From Neorhizobium tomejilense (GTDB lineage: Bacteria > Pseudomonadota > Alphaproteobacteria > Rhizobiales > Rhizobiaceae), in contig PVBG01000001.1 of the NCBI GenBank assembly GCA_002968845.1, positions 496,001 through 560,000 on the forward strand: a stretch of DNA of 64,000 nt. Direction: 5' to 3'. The notes under the pieces are model-generated. The model was not told the DNA's origin and did no database searches. It saw only the letters and a program-made list of their open reading frames with translations. The first letter of the stretch is position 1, and each line of letters opens with the position of its first letter. The position numbers and the translations under genes are program-made. This document shows positions 17,585 to 26,980 of the stretch, in pieces.

Positions 17585-19636
17585 ATGGATGACAATAACG
17601 ACCTTTTTGCCGATTTGCCGGTGACAGCCAAGGCGGTCGCCGCCGAACCCGCGCCCGCCCTCAAGGCAGAGCCCTCGACACCGCGTCCGGCGCCGACGAC
17701 ATTGTCCGGCGACGACTACGGCGCCTCCTCGATCCGTGTGCTCGAGGGCCTCGAGCCGGTCCGCATGCGTCCCGGCATGTATATCGGCGGCACCGACGAA
17801 AAGGCGATGCATCACCTCTTCGCCGAGGTCATCGACAATTCGATGGACGAAGCGGTTGCAGGCCATGCGGACTTCATCGACGTACATCTCGATGCCGAGG
17901 GCTTCCTGACGGTCACCGACAACGGCCGCGGCATCCCCGTCGAGAATCACCCCCAGGTTCCGGGCAAATCGACGCTCGAAGTGATCATGACCAAGCTGCA
18001 TGCGGGCGGTAAGTTCGACGGCAAGGCCTATGAGACATCCGGTGGTCTGCACGGCGTCGGCGTTTCCGTCGTCAATGCGCTCTCCGATCTTCTCGAGGTG
18101 GAAGTCGCCCGCAATCGAAAACTCTATCGCCAGCGTTTTTCGCGCGGCATGCCGCAGGGCGGCCTGGAGGAACTCGGCGACGTCCATAACCGTCGCGGCA
18201 CCAGGGTGCGCTTCCATCCCGACCCGCAGATCTTCGGCGACCATGCGAAATTCGATGCCGGCCGCATCTTCCGCATGGCACGCTCCAAGGCCTATCTGTT
18301 CGGCGGCGTCGAAATCCGCTGGAGCTGCGATCCGGGCATGGTTGCCGCCGGCGGCGACATTCCGGAAAAGGCGGTCTTCCACTTCCCCGGCGGCCTGAAG
18401 GATTATCTTTCCGCCACGCTCGGCAAGGACTTCACGGTGACGCGCGAGATCTTCGCCGGTCGCACCGAAAAGACGGGCGGCCACGGCGCGATGGAATGGG
18501 CGATCACCTGGTATGGCGGCGATCCGGAACTGCATTCCTATTGCAACACCATCCCGACGCCTGAAGGCGGTACGCATGAGGCGGGTCTGCGCATCGCGCT
18601 GACCAAGGGGCTCAAGAATTATGCGGACCTGACCCAGAACAAGCGTGCGAAGGAAATCACCACCGATGACGTGATGATCTCGGCGGTCGGCATGCTCTCG
18701 GTCTTCATCCGCGAGCCGGAATTCGTCGGCCAGACCAAGGACAAGCTGGCGACCGTCGAAGCCCAGCGCATCGTCGAAAACATCCTGCGCGATCCCTTCG
18801 ACCACTATCTTGCTGGCAATCCGGCGGAGGCCGCGAAACTCCTCGAATGGGTGATCGAGCGCGCCGAAGAGCGCCTGCGCCGCCGCAAGGAAAAGGAAGT
18901 CAACCGCAAGACGGCGGTGCGCAAGCTGCGCCTGCCCGGCAAGCTCGCCGACTGCTCGCAGAACACCGCCGAAGGTGCGGAACTCTTCATCGTCGAAGGT
19001 GACTCGGCCGGTGGCTCCGCCAAGCAGGGCCGCAACCGCGCCAATCAGGCCATCCTGCCCTTGCGCGGAAAGATCCTCAACGTCGGCAGCGCGAGCCGCG
19101 AAAAGCTGTCCGCCAACCAGCAGATCGCCGATCTCATCCAGGCGCTCGGCTGCGGCACGCGGACGAAATACCGCGAGGAAGACCTGCGTTACGAGCGCAT
19201 CATCATCATGACCGATGCGGACGTCGACGGCGCCCATATCGCCTCGCTACTGATCACCTTCTTCTACCAGGAAATGCCCGAGTTGATCCGCGGCAACCAT
19301 CTTTATCTGGCGGTGCCGCCGCTTTACGTGCTGCGCCAGGGCGGCAAGACCGTCTACGCCCGCGACGACGCCCACCGGGCGGAACTGATGGAAACGGTGT
19401 TCAAGGGCAAGAAGGTCGAGATCGGCCGCTTCAAAGGCCTCGGCGAAATGATGGCTGCGCAGCTGAAGGAAACCACGATGGATCCTGCCCATCGCACCCT
19501 GCTGCGCATCTCGATCGACGACGTGGATTTCGAAGGCACCCGCGAGGCCGTCGACAACCTGATGGGCACCAAGGCGGATGCCCGCTTCCGCTTCATCCAG
19601 GAACGCGCGGCGTTTGCCGAAAACCTCGATATCTGA
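17585..19636 (+). CDS. parE: DNA topoisomerase IV subunit B
   Basis: About 683 aa GHKL ATPase/TOPRIM protein that decatenates daughter chromosomes with ParC. Motifs: E-V-I-D-N-S-M-D-E-A-V-A-G near residue 81-93, D-N-G-R-G-I-P-V, G-G-L-H-G-V-G-V-S-V-V-N-A-L-S, then TOPRIM E-G-D-S-A-G-G-S-A and M-T-D-A-D-V-D-G-A-H-I. Length and the absence of a long insertion favour ParE over GyrB. The ATG at 17585 (MDDNNDLF) matches rhizobial ParE starts; in-frame ATGs at 17534 and 17540 are possible alternatives. Confidence 0.93.
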   Translation: MDDNNDLFADLPVTAKAVAAEPAPALKAEPSTPRPAPTTLSGDDYGASSIRVLEGLEPVRMRPGMYIGGTDEKAMHHLFAEVIDNSMDEAVAGHADFIDVHLDAEGFLTVTDNGRGIPVENHPQVPGKSTLEVIMTKLHAGGKFDGKAYETSGGLHGVGVSVVNALSDLLEVEVARNRKLYRQRFSRGMPQGGLEELGDVHNRRGTRVRFHPDPQIFGDHAKFDAGRIFRMARSKAYLFGGVEIRWSCDPGMVAAGGDIPEKAVFHFPGGLKDYLSATLGKDFTVTREIFAGRTEKTGGHGAMEWAITWYGGDPELHSYCNTIPTPEGGTHEAGLRIALTKGLKNYADLTQNKRAKEITTDDVMISAVGMLSVFIREPEFVGQTKDKLATVEAQRIVENILRDPFDHYLAGNPAEAAKLLEWVIERAEERLRRRKEKEVNRKTAVRKLRLPGKLADCSQNTAEGAELFIVEGDSAGGSAKQGRNRANQAILPLRGKILNVGSASREKLSANQQIADLIQALGCGTRTKYREEDLRYERIIIMTDADVDGAHIASLLITFFYQEMPELIRGNHLYLAVPPLYVLRQGGKTVYARDDAHRAELMETVFKGKKVEIGRFKGLGEMMAAQLKETTMDPAHRTLLRISIDDVDFEGTREAVDNLMGTKADARFRFIQERAAFAENLDI

Positions 19637-19660
19637 GCCGGACTTCCGGCTCGGATATTT
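19635..19660 (+). terminator. Hairpin at the end of parE
   Basis: GAGCCGGA-CT-TCCGGCTC overlaps the TGA stop and is followed by GGATATTTT. It is a short hairpin with a weak U-tract, so it may terminate poorly. Confidence 0.5.
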
Positions 19661-19676
19661 TCAGAGGCTCATCTTT

Positions 19677-20048
19677 TCAAAGATCTTGGGCGGCTACGAT
19701 CAGCAGGCCGCCGATCACACCGATATTGGCGATCCAGCCATTGATCGCGCCGTCGCGCGGAAAGCCGTCCTTGTTCCAGAAGTCGAGCATTATCCACGAG
19801 GCGATGAGCGTGAAGGCGACAAGCCCAAGTGCCGCCCAGCCGGCGTAAAAGCCGAAGATCACCATCCAGCCGGCAAACACTTCGAAGATGCTGCCGGTGA
19901 TCAGAACTTGCCCCGGACGCGGTATGCCCCGCGCAGCCATAGGCACGGTCACGGCGGGAAGGATGAAGAAATGCCGGACGCCGGCCACCACGAAAAGGCC
20001 CCCGATGAGCACGCGTCCGAAGACCATCAGGAATTCCAGTGTGGTCAT
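19677..20048 (-). CDS. DoxX family membrane protein
   Basis: 123 aa, four hydrophobic helices. The first holds G-R-V-L-I-G-G-L-F-V-V-A-G, followed by a conserved-looking F-x-x-x-P near residue 30, and the last segment is I-A-N-I-G-V-I-G-G-L-L. This is the layout of DoxX-family quinone-associated membrane proteins of unclear function. ATG at 20048 lies 5 nt after the phytochrome stop with GGAG upstream, so the two genes form a two-gene operon; the TTG at 20057 would overlap and is less likely. Confidence 0.75.
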   Translation of the reverse strand: MTTLEFLMVFGRVLIGGLFVVAGVRHFFILPAVTVPMAARGIPRPGQVLITGSIFEVFAGWMVIFGFYAGWAALGLVAFTLIASWIMLDFWNKDGFPRDGAINGWIANIGVIGGLLIVAAQDL

Positions 20049-20053
20049 GGAAG

Positions 20054-22603
20054 TCAACTCCGTTCGCCGAGCACCTTGGTAACCGCCCCGATCAATGCGG
20101 CCGCCTCATAAGGCTTGAGGACGACAGGCGCCGAAAAGCTTGCCGGGATGATCGACTTGTCGCTGTAGCCGGTTGCGAAAATGAACGGAATGTCCCGGCG
20201 GATCAGCTCCTCGGCGATCGGCAGCGATGTGCCGGAGCCGAGATTGACGTCGAGGATCGCGACGTCGAACCTGATTTCCTTGAGCTTGCGGAACGCGTCG
20301 GCGACAGAGGGCGTCGTCGTCACCTTGTCGATGCCATGCTCGGCAAGCATCGCTTCCACGTCCGCGGCGATCAGCATCTGGTCCTCGACAAGCAGGAATT
20401 CGAGATCCTGAAGCCGCGGCGTAGCCGTGTCATCGCTGACGGCGCTGCTGCTTTCCTCGGTTTCGACTTCCGCCAGCTCATCATCGCCGTGGATGTGTTT
20501 CGACGGCACCACGAAGCGCGCCCTCACCCCTTCGGGCGGATATTCGATCTTCGCCTCGCCCTCCAGTTCGTAAGGCACGCTGCGGGTGATCAGGACGCTG
20601 CCAAAGCCGGCGCGTGACGGGAGGCTTACCGGTGGCCCGCCGTTCTCGGTCCAGACGAGTTCGCAGTCGTGGTTGGCAAGCCGTCGCCACTCGACATCCA
20701 ACCGTCCGCCATTGACGGAGAGCGAGCCGTATTTTGCCGCATTGGTCGACATCTCGTGCAAGACCAGCGCCATCACCGAAAAGGCGCGGCTGTCGAGCCA
20801 TATGCGCGGACCCTTGAGTGTGACGTTGCGCGTTCCCTCCCTGTAGGGCTTCAGCTCCGCTTCCAGAAGATCGGACAGCACGCCGCCGTCGCCGCCGCGC
20901 ACGACCTGGTCATGGGCGAAGGCAAGTGCCTGGATGCGCCCCTTGAGCGAGCCGACATAATCCTTGAGGCTGACGTCGGCGTCGACCGAGTGCCCGACCA
21001 GCGCCTTGATCACCGCAAGGATGTTCTTGACCCGATGGTTGAGCTCCTCGTTCAGCATCCGCTGGCGCACGTCCGCCTTGCCGCGTTCGTCGGCCAGCAG
21101 TTCGTTGTGATGCAGAACCACCTCGACCAGCACGGCGCGGATCGCGTCGGCGATCTCGCGGTCGGCATCGGTCCAGGGCTGTGCCTGCTGATGCACCATC
21201 TCCTTCCATATGGCGAAACTCTTGCGGGGCGTCAGTCGATCGCCGAGCGGTCCCGTCTCGTAGGATTTTTCAGGATTGCCCGCCCAGTCGAGCGTCTGCA
21301 CCTTTTCGCGGCGGAAGAAGAACAGGTAGTCGCGCGGCCTCTGCGAAAGCGGGATGGCCAGCAGGCCGCAGATCGTGTCCGGAGAAATGGGCAGCCCCGG
21401 CAGATCCAACGAGAGCTGGAAGCTGGACCAGATCCTGCCGCCCGAGGCACCGCCGACAAGTTCGGCGAGCTCTGCTATCAGGTTTTGCGGCGGCACGGCC
21501 CCATCGCCGGTCCAAACGCCGTCGAGCAACAGGCCGACGCCGTCACAGGTCAGCATCCGGCTGAATTCCCCAAGCGAGCTGCGCAGCAGGCCGGTGATGT
21601 CCGCATGGTGGGAGGCGGCCTGCAGGAAGCGGTCGAGCGAACGTCGCGCCTGGCCCGCGGTCTCCATGAGCTGCCGCTGTTTCAATGCGCTCAGATGCAG
21701 CGAGAAAAATTCGCCAAAGGTTTCCGCCGCCACCCGCTGCGGCATCGAGAGCACTTTCGGAGAATAGTGGTGGCAGGCGATCAGGCCCCAGAGTTCATTG
21801 TCCACCACGACCGAAATCGACATCGAAGCGGCGACGCCCATGTTGCGCAGATATTCGCAATGGACGGGCGAAACGCTGCGCAGGTGCGCGAAGGACAGAT
21901 CGAGCGCCTCGCCGGTCTCGTCGGTTTCTGGCACGATCGGGATGCGCGGGTTGCTGGCGTCGGAAATCACCCGCACCGTGTTCTTGACGTAAAGCGCGCG
22001 GGCCTGTTTCGGGATGTCGCCTGCCGGGAAATACTGGCCCTTGAAGCTTTCGAGGTCGCGCCTCTTGTATTCGCTGACGACTTTTCCGGCGCCGTCCTCC
22101 TCGAAGCGATAGATCATCACCCGGTCGTAGCCGAGCATGGCATAGATCAGCCGCACCGAGCTTTCGATCAGCCGGTCGAGGCTGGCGACGTTGCGGATGC
22201 GGCTGATCAGCATGCGCGCCACTTCGAGCGGCTGGTCGGAATCGGTCGATGCCGGCTCGAACTCCAGGATCACCTTCGATTCGAAACGATGGATCGCGAC
22301 GTCGAAAGCGGCTCCCGAGGCAAACCTGAGGCCATGCCGAAGCGCCGGCCTCGCAGGGTTGTCGGAGGTGGCGAGCGCATTGCGCAATGTGTGAGCCGCC
22401 TCCCCGCCGACGATCTCCTCCAGCCGCCGGCCGTTGATGTCTCCCGTGATCGAAAGCATGTCCGCCACATTGGCGGAGTGTTGCACGATCTCCGCGCCAG
22501 CGGCGTCGCAGGCGATAAGGCATCCATGGGGTTGAATGCTGCCGGGGATATGGATCGGCTCTCGGTCGCAATTGCTAAGGTCGACCGCATCCCTGTGAGG
22601 CAT
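20054..22603 (-). CDS. Bacteriophytochrome HWE-family hybrid histidine kinase
   Basis: About 849 aa red/far-red light sensor kinase. Order: PAS (residues 1-120) with Cys12 in S-N-C-D-R-E-P-I-H-I-P-G placed for biliverdin, GAF (130-300) with PAGDIP at 193-198 (usual PASDIP), S-P-V-H (His248) and L-W-G-L-I-A-C-H-H (His278), then PHY (310-490) with the tongue P-R-K-S-F at 459-463. The HWE kinase has His523 in N-H-R-V-K-N, H-E-M-S-T-N-A-A-K-Y-G and W-T-E-N-G-G-P. A C-terminal receiver (733-849) has Asp785 in I-L-D-V-N. The PAS-GAF-PHY-HWE-REC order is that of Agrobacterium Agp2/AtBphP2. ATG at 22603 has AGGGA upstream. Confidence 0.92.
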   Translation of the reverse strand: MPHRDAVDLSNCDREPIHIPGSIQPHGCLIACDAAGAEIVQHSANVADMLSITGDINGRRLEEIVGGEAAHTLRNALATSDNPARPALRHGLRFASGAAFDVAIHRFESKVILEFEPASTDSDQPLEVARMLISRIRNVASLDRLIESSVRLIYAMLGYDRVMIYRFEEDGAGKVVSEYKRRDLESFKGQYFPAGDIPKQARALYVKNTVRVISDASNPRIPIVPETDETGEALDLSFAHLRSVSPVHCEYLRNMGVAASMSISVVVDNELWGLIACHHYSPKVLSMPQRVAAETFGEFFSLHLSALKQRQLMETAGQARRSLDRFLQAASHHADITGLLRSSLGEFSRMLTCDGVGLLLDGVWTGDGAVPPQNLIAELAELVGGASGGRIWSSFQLSLDLPGLPISPDTICGLLAIPLSQRPRDYLFFFRREKVQTLDWAGNPEKSYETGPLGDRLTPRKSFAIWKEMVHQQAQPWTDADREIADAIRAVLVEVVLHHNELLADERGKADVRQRMLNEELNHRVKNILAVIKALVGHSVDADVSLKDYVGSLKGRIQALAFAHDQVVRGGDGGVLSDLLEAELKPYREGTRNVTLKGPRIWLDSRAFSVMALVLHEMSTNAAKYGSLSVNGGRLDVEWRRLANHDCELVWTENGGPPVSLPSRAGFGSVLITRSVPYELEGEAKIEYPPEGVRARFVVPSKHIHGDDELAEVETEESSSAVSDDTATPRLQDLEFLLVEDQMLIAADVEAMLAEHGIDKVTTTPSVADAFRKLKEIRFDVAILDVNLGSGTSLPIAEELIRRDIPFIFATGYSDKSIIPASFSAPVVLKPYEAAALIGAVTKVLGERS

Positions 22604-22854
22604 GTTACAAGTCCCTGAAGACAGTCCGGCCAATACAATGGGGACAGCAGACGCTTCGGCATCCTTAAGGTTAGGAAAACGTCATCAAGAAGGTTTGCAT
22701 CGTATTTCCGGCTCTGCCGGAAGGTGATTTCATATTTCTATCGCATCTGCCGTCTAGGGCAAGGAGTAAGCTTCATTTTAATGGATGACGCATTAGTCTT
22801 GTACCAGCGGACCTCATAAGCCATATGATGGTGAAAACGAAAAAAGGAAATTCG

Positions 22855-24075
22855 GTGAGCGGAAATAACGATCGCAGAGGCCCGAAAGAGCCGCGCTGGC
22901 TTGGGCCGGTCGCACCGAGCAGGGTCGCGCTGATCCCGCCGATCTCCGCGGCTCGCTGGCTTCTCGTGCTCGTCGCCGCTGCCGGCATCTATTTCTTCCA
23001 CGGATTCCTGGTTCCGGTTCTCGCCGCGCTGGTGATCGGCTTTGCCAGCTGGCCGCTTTATCGCGAGCTGCTGCGCCGGACCGGCGGCAACACCACCATC
23101 GGCGCCTCGCTCGCCATCATCTTCATCCTGACCTTCCTGATCGTGCCGATCGGCATCGCGATCTCCTATACGATCGGCGAAGTGCGCCAGTGGATCATCT
23201 GGGCGGCTGAAGTGAACCGTTTCGGCGCCCCGCCGCCCGCCTGGATCACCGGCCTTCCCTGGGTCGGCGAATGGCTGGGCATCCAGTGGGTCCAGCATGT
23301 CGGCTCGCCCGGTGCGGTCGGCGAACTCATCCAGATCGTCTCGGGCGCCAATATCGGCAATATCTACCGCGCCATCGTGGCGGCAGGCGACGGCGCCTTC
23401 CATCTGGTGCTGACGCTGCTCTTCATGCTGATCGCTCTGTTCTTCGTCTATCGCGACGGCGGCTCCTTCAGCGAGCAGATCGACCTTCTCGGCGAGCGCA
23501 TCCTGCCGACCCGCTGGGAACGCATCTCGCGCATCGTTCCAAGAACGATCAGCTCCACCGTCACCGGACAGACGCTGATTGCGATCGGCGAAGGCATCGT
23601 ACTCGGCATCGCCTACTGGATCGCCGGCGTCCCCTCACCCGTCACGCTCGGCGTATTGACCGGCCTGATGGCGCTCATCCCCGGCGGCGCGCCGCTGTCT
23701 TTCACGCTGATCTCGTTTTATCTGGTCGCCAACGGCGCCTATGTCGCCGGCGGTGCGCTTTTCCTCTGGGGCACGGTCGAACTCTTCATCGTCGACAAGA
23801 CGCTGCGGCCGCGCCTGGTCGGCGGTCCGATCAAGCTTCCCTTCCTGCCGACATTCTTCGGGCTCGTCGGCGGTGTCAGCACCATGGGTTTCCTCGGCCT
23901 GTTCATCGGCCCGGTCCTGATGGCGCTGCTCGTCTCGATCTGGCGCGAATGGATCCGGGAAGTGAAAATGGCCGATGTGACCGAGGTCGAATCGGCCGAT
24001 CTGGCCAAAGGGCCGGCGACGTCCCCGGACCTTCCGCCCGATCTTCCCGTGGTCAGGAAAGTCTCTTCTCCATGA
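22855..24075 (+). CDS. AI-2E family transporter (PerM/YhhT-like)
   Basis: About 406 aa integral membrane protein with roughly eight helices, a paired-helix N-terminus, a soluble central segment and C-terminal G-x-x-x-P-x-P-x-T-L-G-V-L-T and F-I-G-P-V-L-M-A-L motifs of the AI-2 exporter superfamily. Members export small molecules or ions; no substrate can be given. GTG at 22855 is favoured (AAGGAAATTCG before it); the in-frame ATGs at 22825 and 22828 would add 10 polar residues. The 3' end overlaps the opposing GNAT gene by 23 nt. Confidence 0.85.
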   Translation: MSGNNDRRGPKEPRWLGPVAPSRVALIPPISAARWLLVLVAAAGIYFFHGFLVPVLAALVIGFASWPLYRELLRRTGGNTTIGASLAIIFILTFLIVPIGIAISYTIGEVRQWIIWAAEVNRFGAPPPAWITGLPWVGEWLGIQWVQHVGSPGAVGELIQIVSGANIGNIYRAIVAAGDGAFHLVLTLLFMLIALFFVYRDGGSFSEQIDLLGERILPTRWERISRIVPRTISSTVTGQTLIAIGEGIVLGIAYWIAGVPSPVTLGVLTGLMALIPGGAPLSFTLISFYLVANGAYVAGGALFLWGTVELFIVDKTLRPRLVGGPIKLPFLPTFFGLVGGVSTMGFLGLFIGPVLMALLVSIWREWIREVKMADVTEVESADLAKGPATSPDLPPDLPVVRKVSSP

Positions 24076-24511
24076 AGATGCTGAGCGGATCGGGCCGGTA
24101 GCTCGAGAACGGCCCGATCTCCGAAAAGCCGTAGGCGTGATAAAGTCCGATCGCCTGCGGTTGATGGATGCCCGTCTCCAGCCGGATCGCCGACAGGTGA
24201 AGCTCGCCGCCGCGTTCCAGGATCGCATCCATCAGCCGCCTGCCGAGTTTCAGCCCCCGTGCCGCCTCGTCGACGAACATCCGTTTGATCTCCCCGGTGC
24301 CGTCGCCCGCCTCGACCAGCGCGCCGCAGCCCAAGATCGTGCCTCCATCGCGCGCCACGAAGAAAGAGACGCCGGGACCTTCGAGTGTCGCGACATCCAC
24401 CATATGATTGCTCTCGGTGGGATAGAGCGAGGCCGCATAGGCGTCGGAGAGTTCAAGAAGCTTCAGCACGCTCGCCTGGCGTGGCGGTTCGATCGCGATC
24501 GTGACGGTCAT
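24053..24511 (-). CDS. GNAT family N-acetyltransferase
   Basis: 152 aa. Acetyl-CoA site motif A reads R-M-F-V-D-E-A-A-R-G-L-K-L-G-R-R-L-M (R/Q-x-x-G-x-G/A variant), then E-T-G-I-H-Q-P-Q-A-I-G-L-Y-H-A-Y-G-F as in YjhQ/ElaA-type GNATs. Substrate is unknown. ATG at 24511 has an ideal AGGAGGCAGA upstream; the longer frame upstream has none. Convergent and slightly overlapping with the AI-2E gene. Confidence 0.87.
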   Translation of the reverse strand: MTVTIAIEPPRQASVLKLLELSDAYAASLYPTESNHMVDVATLEGPGVSFFVARDGGTILGCGALVEAGDGTGEIKRMFVDEAARGLKLGRRLMDAILERGGELHLSAIRLETGIHQPQAIGLYHAYGFSEIGPFSSYRPDPLSIFMEKRLS

Positions 24512-24630
24512 TCTGCCTCCTGGAGCTTTGGTAAGAGAATGCCTTACCGGATGCGGCATGCCTGTGAAACCTGCCTTGGTCGAGCCAAGATTGTTCGATC
24601 TAAGTCATCCACCACATTTTAGGGGACGAC

Positions 24631-25074
24631 ATGAACTCCGCACTGATTGTCATGACCATTCTCGGCTGCAACGACGCCGGAACGGACTGCCACTATATTG
24701 CCACTGCTGAAAATCGCTGGCCGAGCATCGAATTGTGCAATTCCGTGTCGGAGCAGCAGCTGTCCGGTTATGCCAACCAACCCTATCCGATGCTTATCGC
24801 CGTTTGCCAGAAGCCGGAAGCCGCAGAGATTGCCAATGCGCCGGTGCCGCGGGCTCGACCCGAGACGGCGCCGCCAGCACCAGCCGGACAGCCGGCCGCG
24901 ACGCCTGCTCAGGAACCGGTGACGCAGCAGGAGAAGGAAACACTGGCGGGCCGCGCCATCCAGCGGGTCAAGACCGTGCTTCCGACCACCGAAGGGGTAA
25001 AAACGCTGATGACCAGTCCGGTGCGGCTGGTCGAGAACGGCTATTCCTGGGTCGCCAAGAGATTCGAGCGCTAA
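24631..25074 (+). CDS. Rhizobial hypothetical protein
   Basis: 147 aa. The N-terminal half has Cys residues at G-C-N-D-A-G-T-D-C, L-C-N-S and V-C-Q-K, compatible with a small disulphide-bonded or metal-binding domain. The middle (about residues 72-100) is Pro/Ala-rich and low-complexity, and the C-terminus carries a predicted amphipathic helix. No signal peptide is obvious. Convergent with the DUF2336 gene. Family not recognised. Confidence 0.7.
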   Translation: MNSALIVMTILGCNDAGTDCHYIATAENRWPSIELCNSVSEQQLSGYANQPYPMLIAVCQKPEAAEIANAPVPRARPETAPPAPAGQPAATPAQEPVTQQEKETLAGRAIQRVKTVLPTTEGVKTLMTSPVRLVENGYSWVAKRFER

Positions 25075-25082
25075 GCCGGCGG

Positions 25083-26210
25083 TTACGCCGCCAGCGACAC
25101 TCCGGTTGCGTAGGACCGTGCGCTCAGCCGGACGTCCAGCCGATGCAGCTTCTCGACCATGTCGAGAAGGTCGGAGACCGGCGAAAGCTGCATGTCCGAC
25201 CGCTGGAACTTTTCGAGCAGCAGGCCGGCGATATTGTCGAGCGCGCCGGTTGCCGCCGCCTTGCGCCAGAGGAAGACCGCTTCGACGAAGACGGCAGCGA
25301 TATCCCGTCCGAGGCCCGAGGCTTCGAAGAGCGCCCGCACCGCATGCATACGGCCGGTCGCAAGGATTGCCCGCACGCGGCGGTCGTCGAGGCCGGAAAG
25401 CGATACCATCGCGCCTGCGAAGAAATCGACCTTGCCGCTGCAGAGCGCATGGATGAGAAAGGCGGGCGTCAGCCGTCCGGCCGTGCGCAAATGTTCGACC
25501 AGGCCGGGAATTTCTGCCTGCAGCACGGTGCCGGCAATGGCGACGGCCGCAGCCTCGCCTGCCTCGCGGGTCATGTGCTCTATCCGCGCCGGCGCCATAC
25601 TGGTCCGCACCAGTCCCGAGCCGGCAAGTGCTGCGGTAATGTGGTTGACGAGCATGTGGCGGGCGTCCGCAGGCAGCGCGTCGCGCTCCAGCAACAGGTT
25701 GCGGATTTCACAGCAATGCCCGAACCGCTCGGCGATCCGCCGGAGCGAAACCCGGGTGATCGAGGCGGTCTCGTTTTCCAGCAGGATGGTGACTTCGCAT
25801 TCGTCGCCGATCTCGGCGATCGCGGCTGCAACCCCGCGAGAAAGGTTCGGCCTTGCGGCGATCATTCCGCGGGTCAGGCTGTCGCTGCGTCCGGCAAGAT
25901 CGACAAGGTCGTTTTCGGTCAGTACGGGCGAACAGGCGATGACCGTGCAGGCGATCTCCGGCTGGTCTTCGGCAAGGCACACGATGACGGCCCGCGGCGC
26001 ATCGGGAGAGTCCGCCAGAGCCTCCGCGAGCGCCAGGCGCACATGCGGCGATGGATCGTCGAGGAGATAGGTCATGGCAAGGCCCGCGGCGCGATGCTGC
26101 TCACCGCCCATGGGCGAGTGGAGATAGGCCCGGCCGAGAGCATTGGCCGCCTTCGCCTTCTCGCCTGTTCTTGCCGTTTCTGCCCAACGAAGAAATGCCT
26201 GTACGATCAC
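25083..26210 (-). CDS. DUF2336 domain protein
   Basis: 375 aa, almost all helical and HEAT-like: repeated short amphipathic helices with L-L-D-D-P-S-P-H-V-R-L-A-L-A-E-A-L and D-R-R-V-R-A-I-L-A-T-G. The N-terminal R-A-Y-L-H-S-P segment is the usual DUF2336 mark. These proteins occur in alphaproteobacteria, often near signalling genes, with unknown role. The start is GTG at 26210, with GAGGCCGAGT upstream; no better ATG is available. Confidence 0.85.
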   Translation of the reverse strand: MIVQAFLRWAETARTGEKAKAANALGRAYLHSPMGGEQHRAAGLAMTYLLDDPSPHVRLALAEALADSPDAPRAVIVCLAEDQPEIACTVIACSPVLTENDLVDLAGRSDSLTRGMIAARPNLSRGVAAAIAEIGDECEVTILLENETASITRVSLRRIAERFGHCCEIRNLLLERDALPADARHMLVNHITAALAGSGLVRTSMAPARIEHMTREAGEAAAVAIAGTVLQAEIPGLVEHLRTAGRLTPAFLIHALCSGKVDFFAGAMVSLSGLDDRRVRAILATGRMHAVRALFEASGLGRDIAAVFVEAVFLWRKAAATGALDNIAGLLLEKFQRSDMQLSPVSDLLDMVEKLHRLDVRLSARSYATGVSLAA

Positions 26211-26308
26211 ACTCGGCCTCGACTACACATGCCAGTTCGGATCTGGCTGGCTTGATCCGTCACGCTAATGCCAAAAAGTTTAAGATTGGTTCACCACGTT
26301 CCTTAACC

Positions 26309-26980
26309 ATGGCGAAGTCCTTGAAAATACGGTCCTGGTTTATCGTCGCCCCGTCTGCTGAGGCCTCAACGGTCCATTCGGCGGACGCGGATGTGGTCGT
26401 GCTCGATCTCACGGGCCTTCCTGAGTCGCGGAATGCGGTTGGGGATTTCTGCCGGGCATGGGCCGACTTGGCGCCGGTCGCCGGCCTCTCGTTTCTCCTG
26501 CCCGCTTTCTCTTCGGCACGGACGGAGGCCGCCATCGATCTCGCCATCCAATATGGGGCCGCCTCGGTCGTGCTCTCGGGCGTCCGCAACGGGGCCGAAG
26601 TCCAGAGGCTCGACATGGCTTTGCGCGTGGCGGAAATCCGCGCGGGGCTGGCGCCAGGCAAGACACGGATCGTCGCGCTTGCCAATGCCTCCGGCATCCT
26701 CGCCGCTTCCAGCTTCGAACGCTGCAGCAATCGTCTGGCGGCCCTCGGCTGGGAAGGCGGCTATGGCCCCTCCTCCGATACCGCGCGTGTTGCGGCTGGA
26801 ACCATCGCGCTCACCGCCGCCGCCGCCGCAGGCATAGCGGCCGTCGATGCCGTCTCGCCCGCGGGGGACGCGGCTGCCTTCCTGTCTGACTGCGAAAGAG
26901 CAAGAGCGAACGGCTTCTCCGGCAAGCTCTGCCGCAGCTCCGATCAAATTCCGATCGTCAATCGGATTTTCAGCGTTTAG
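26309..26980 (+). CDS. Degenerate HpcH/HpaI (CitE-like) lyase paralogue
   Basis: 223 aa. The fold and C-terminus resemble the citrate lyase beta/malyl-CoA lyase family (A-A-V-D-A-V-S-P, then G-F-S-G-K-L-C-R-S-S-D-Q-I-P-I-V-N-R-I-F), but key residues are changed: the usual D-L-E-D near the start reads D-L-T-G, and the I-H-P of the C-terminus reads R-S-S. A catalytically dead or altered paralogue is likely. The ATG at 26309 (MAKSLKIRSW) has little ribosome-site signal. It ends within the convergent flavin reductase gene (11-nt overlap). Confidence 0.75.
   Translation: MAKSLKIRSWFIVAPSAEASTVHSADADVVVLDLTGLPESRNAVGDFCRAWADLAPVAGLSFLLPAFSSARTEAAIDLAIQYGAASVVLSGVRNGAEVQRLDMALRVAEIRAGLAPGKTRIVALANASGILAASSFERCSNRLAALGWEGGYGPSSDTARVAAGTIALTAAAAAGIAAVDAVSPAGDAAAFLSDCERARANGFSGKLCRSSDQIPIVNRIFSV

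Noticed and set aside
17402..19237. Upstream extension of the hydrolase frame to a 910-codon protein
   Set aside because: The extension is antisense to parE and begins long before the signal peptide and ribosome site at 17401; a GC-driven open frame.
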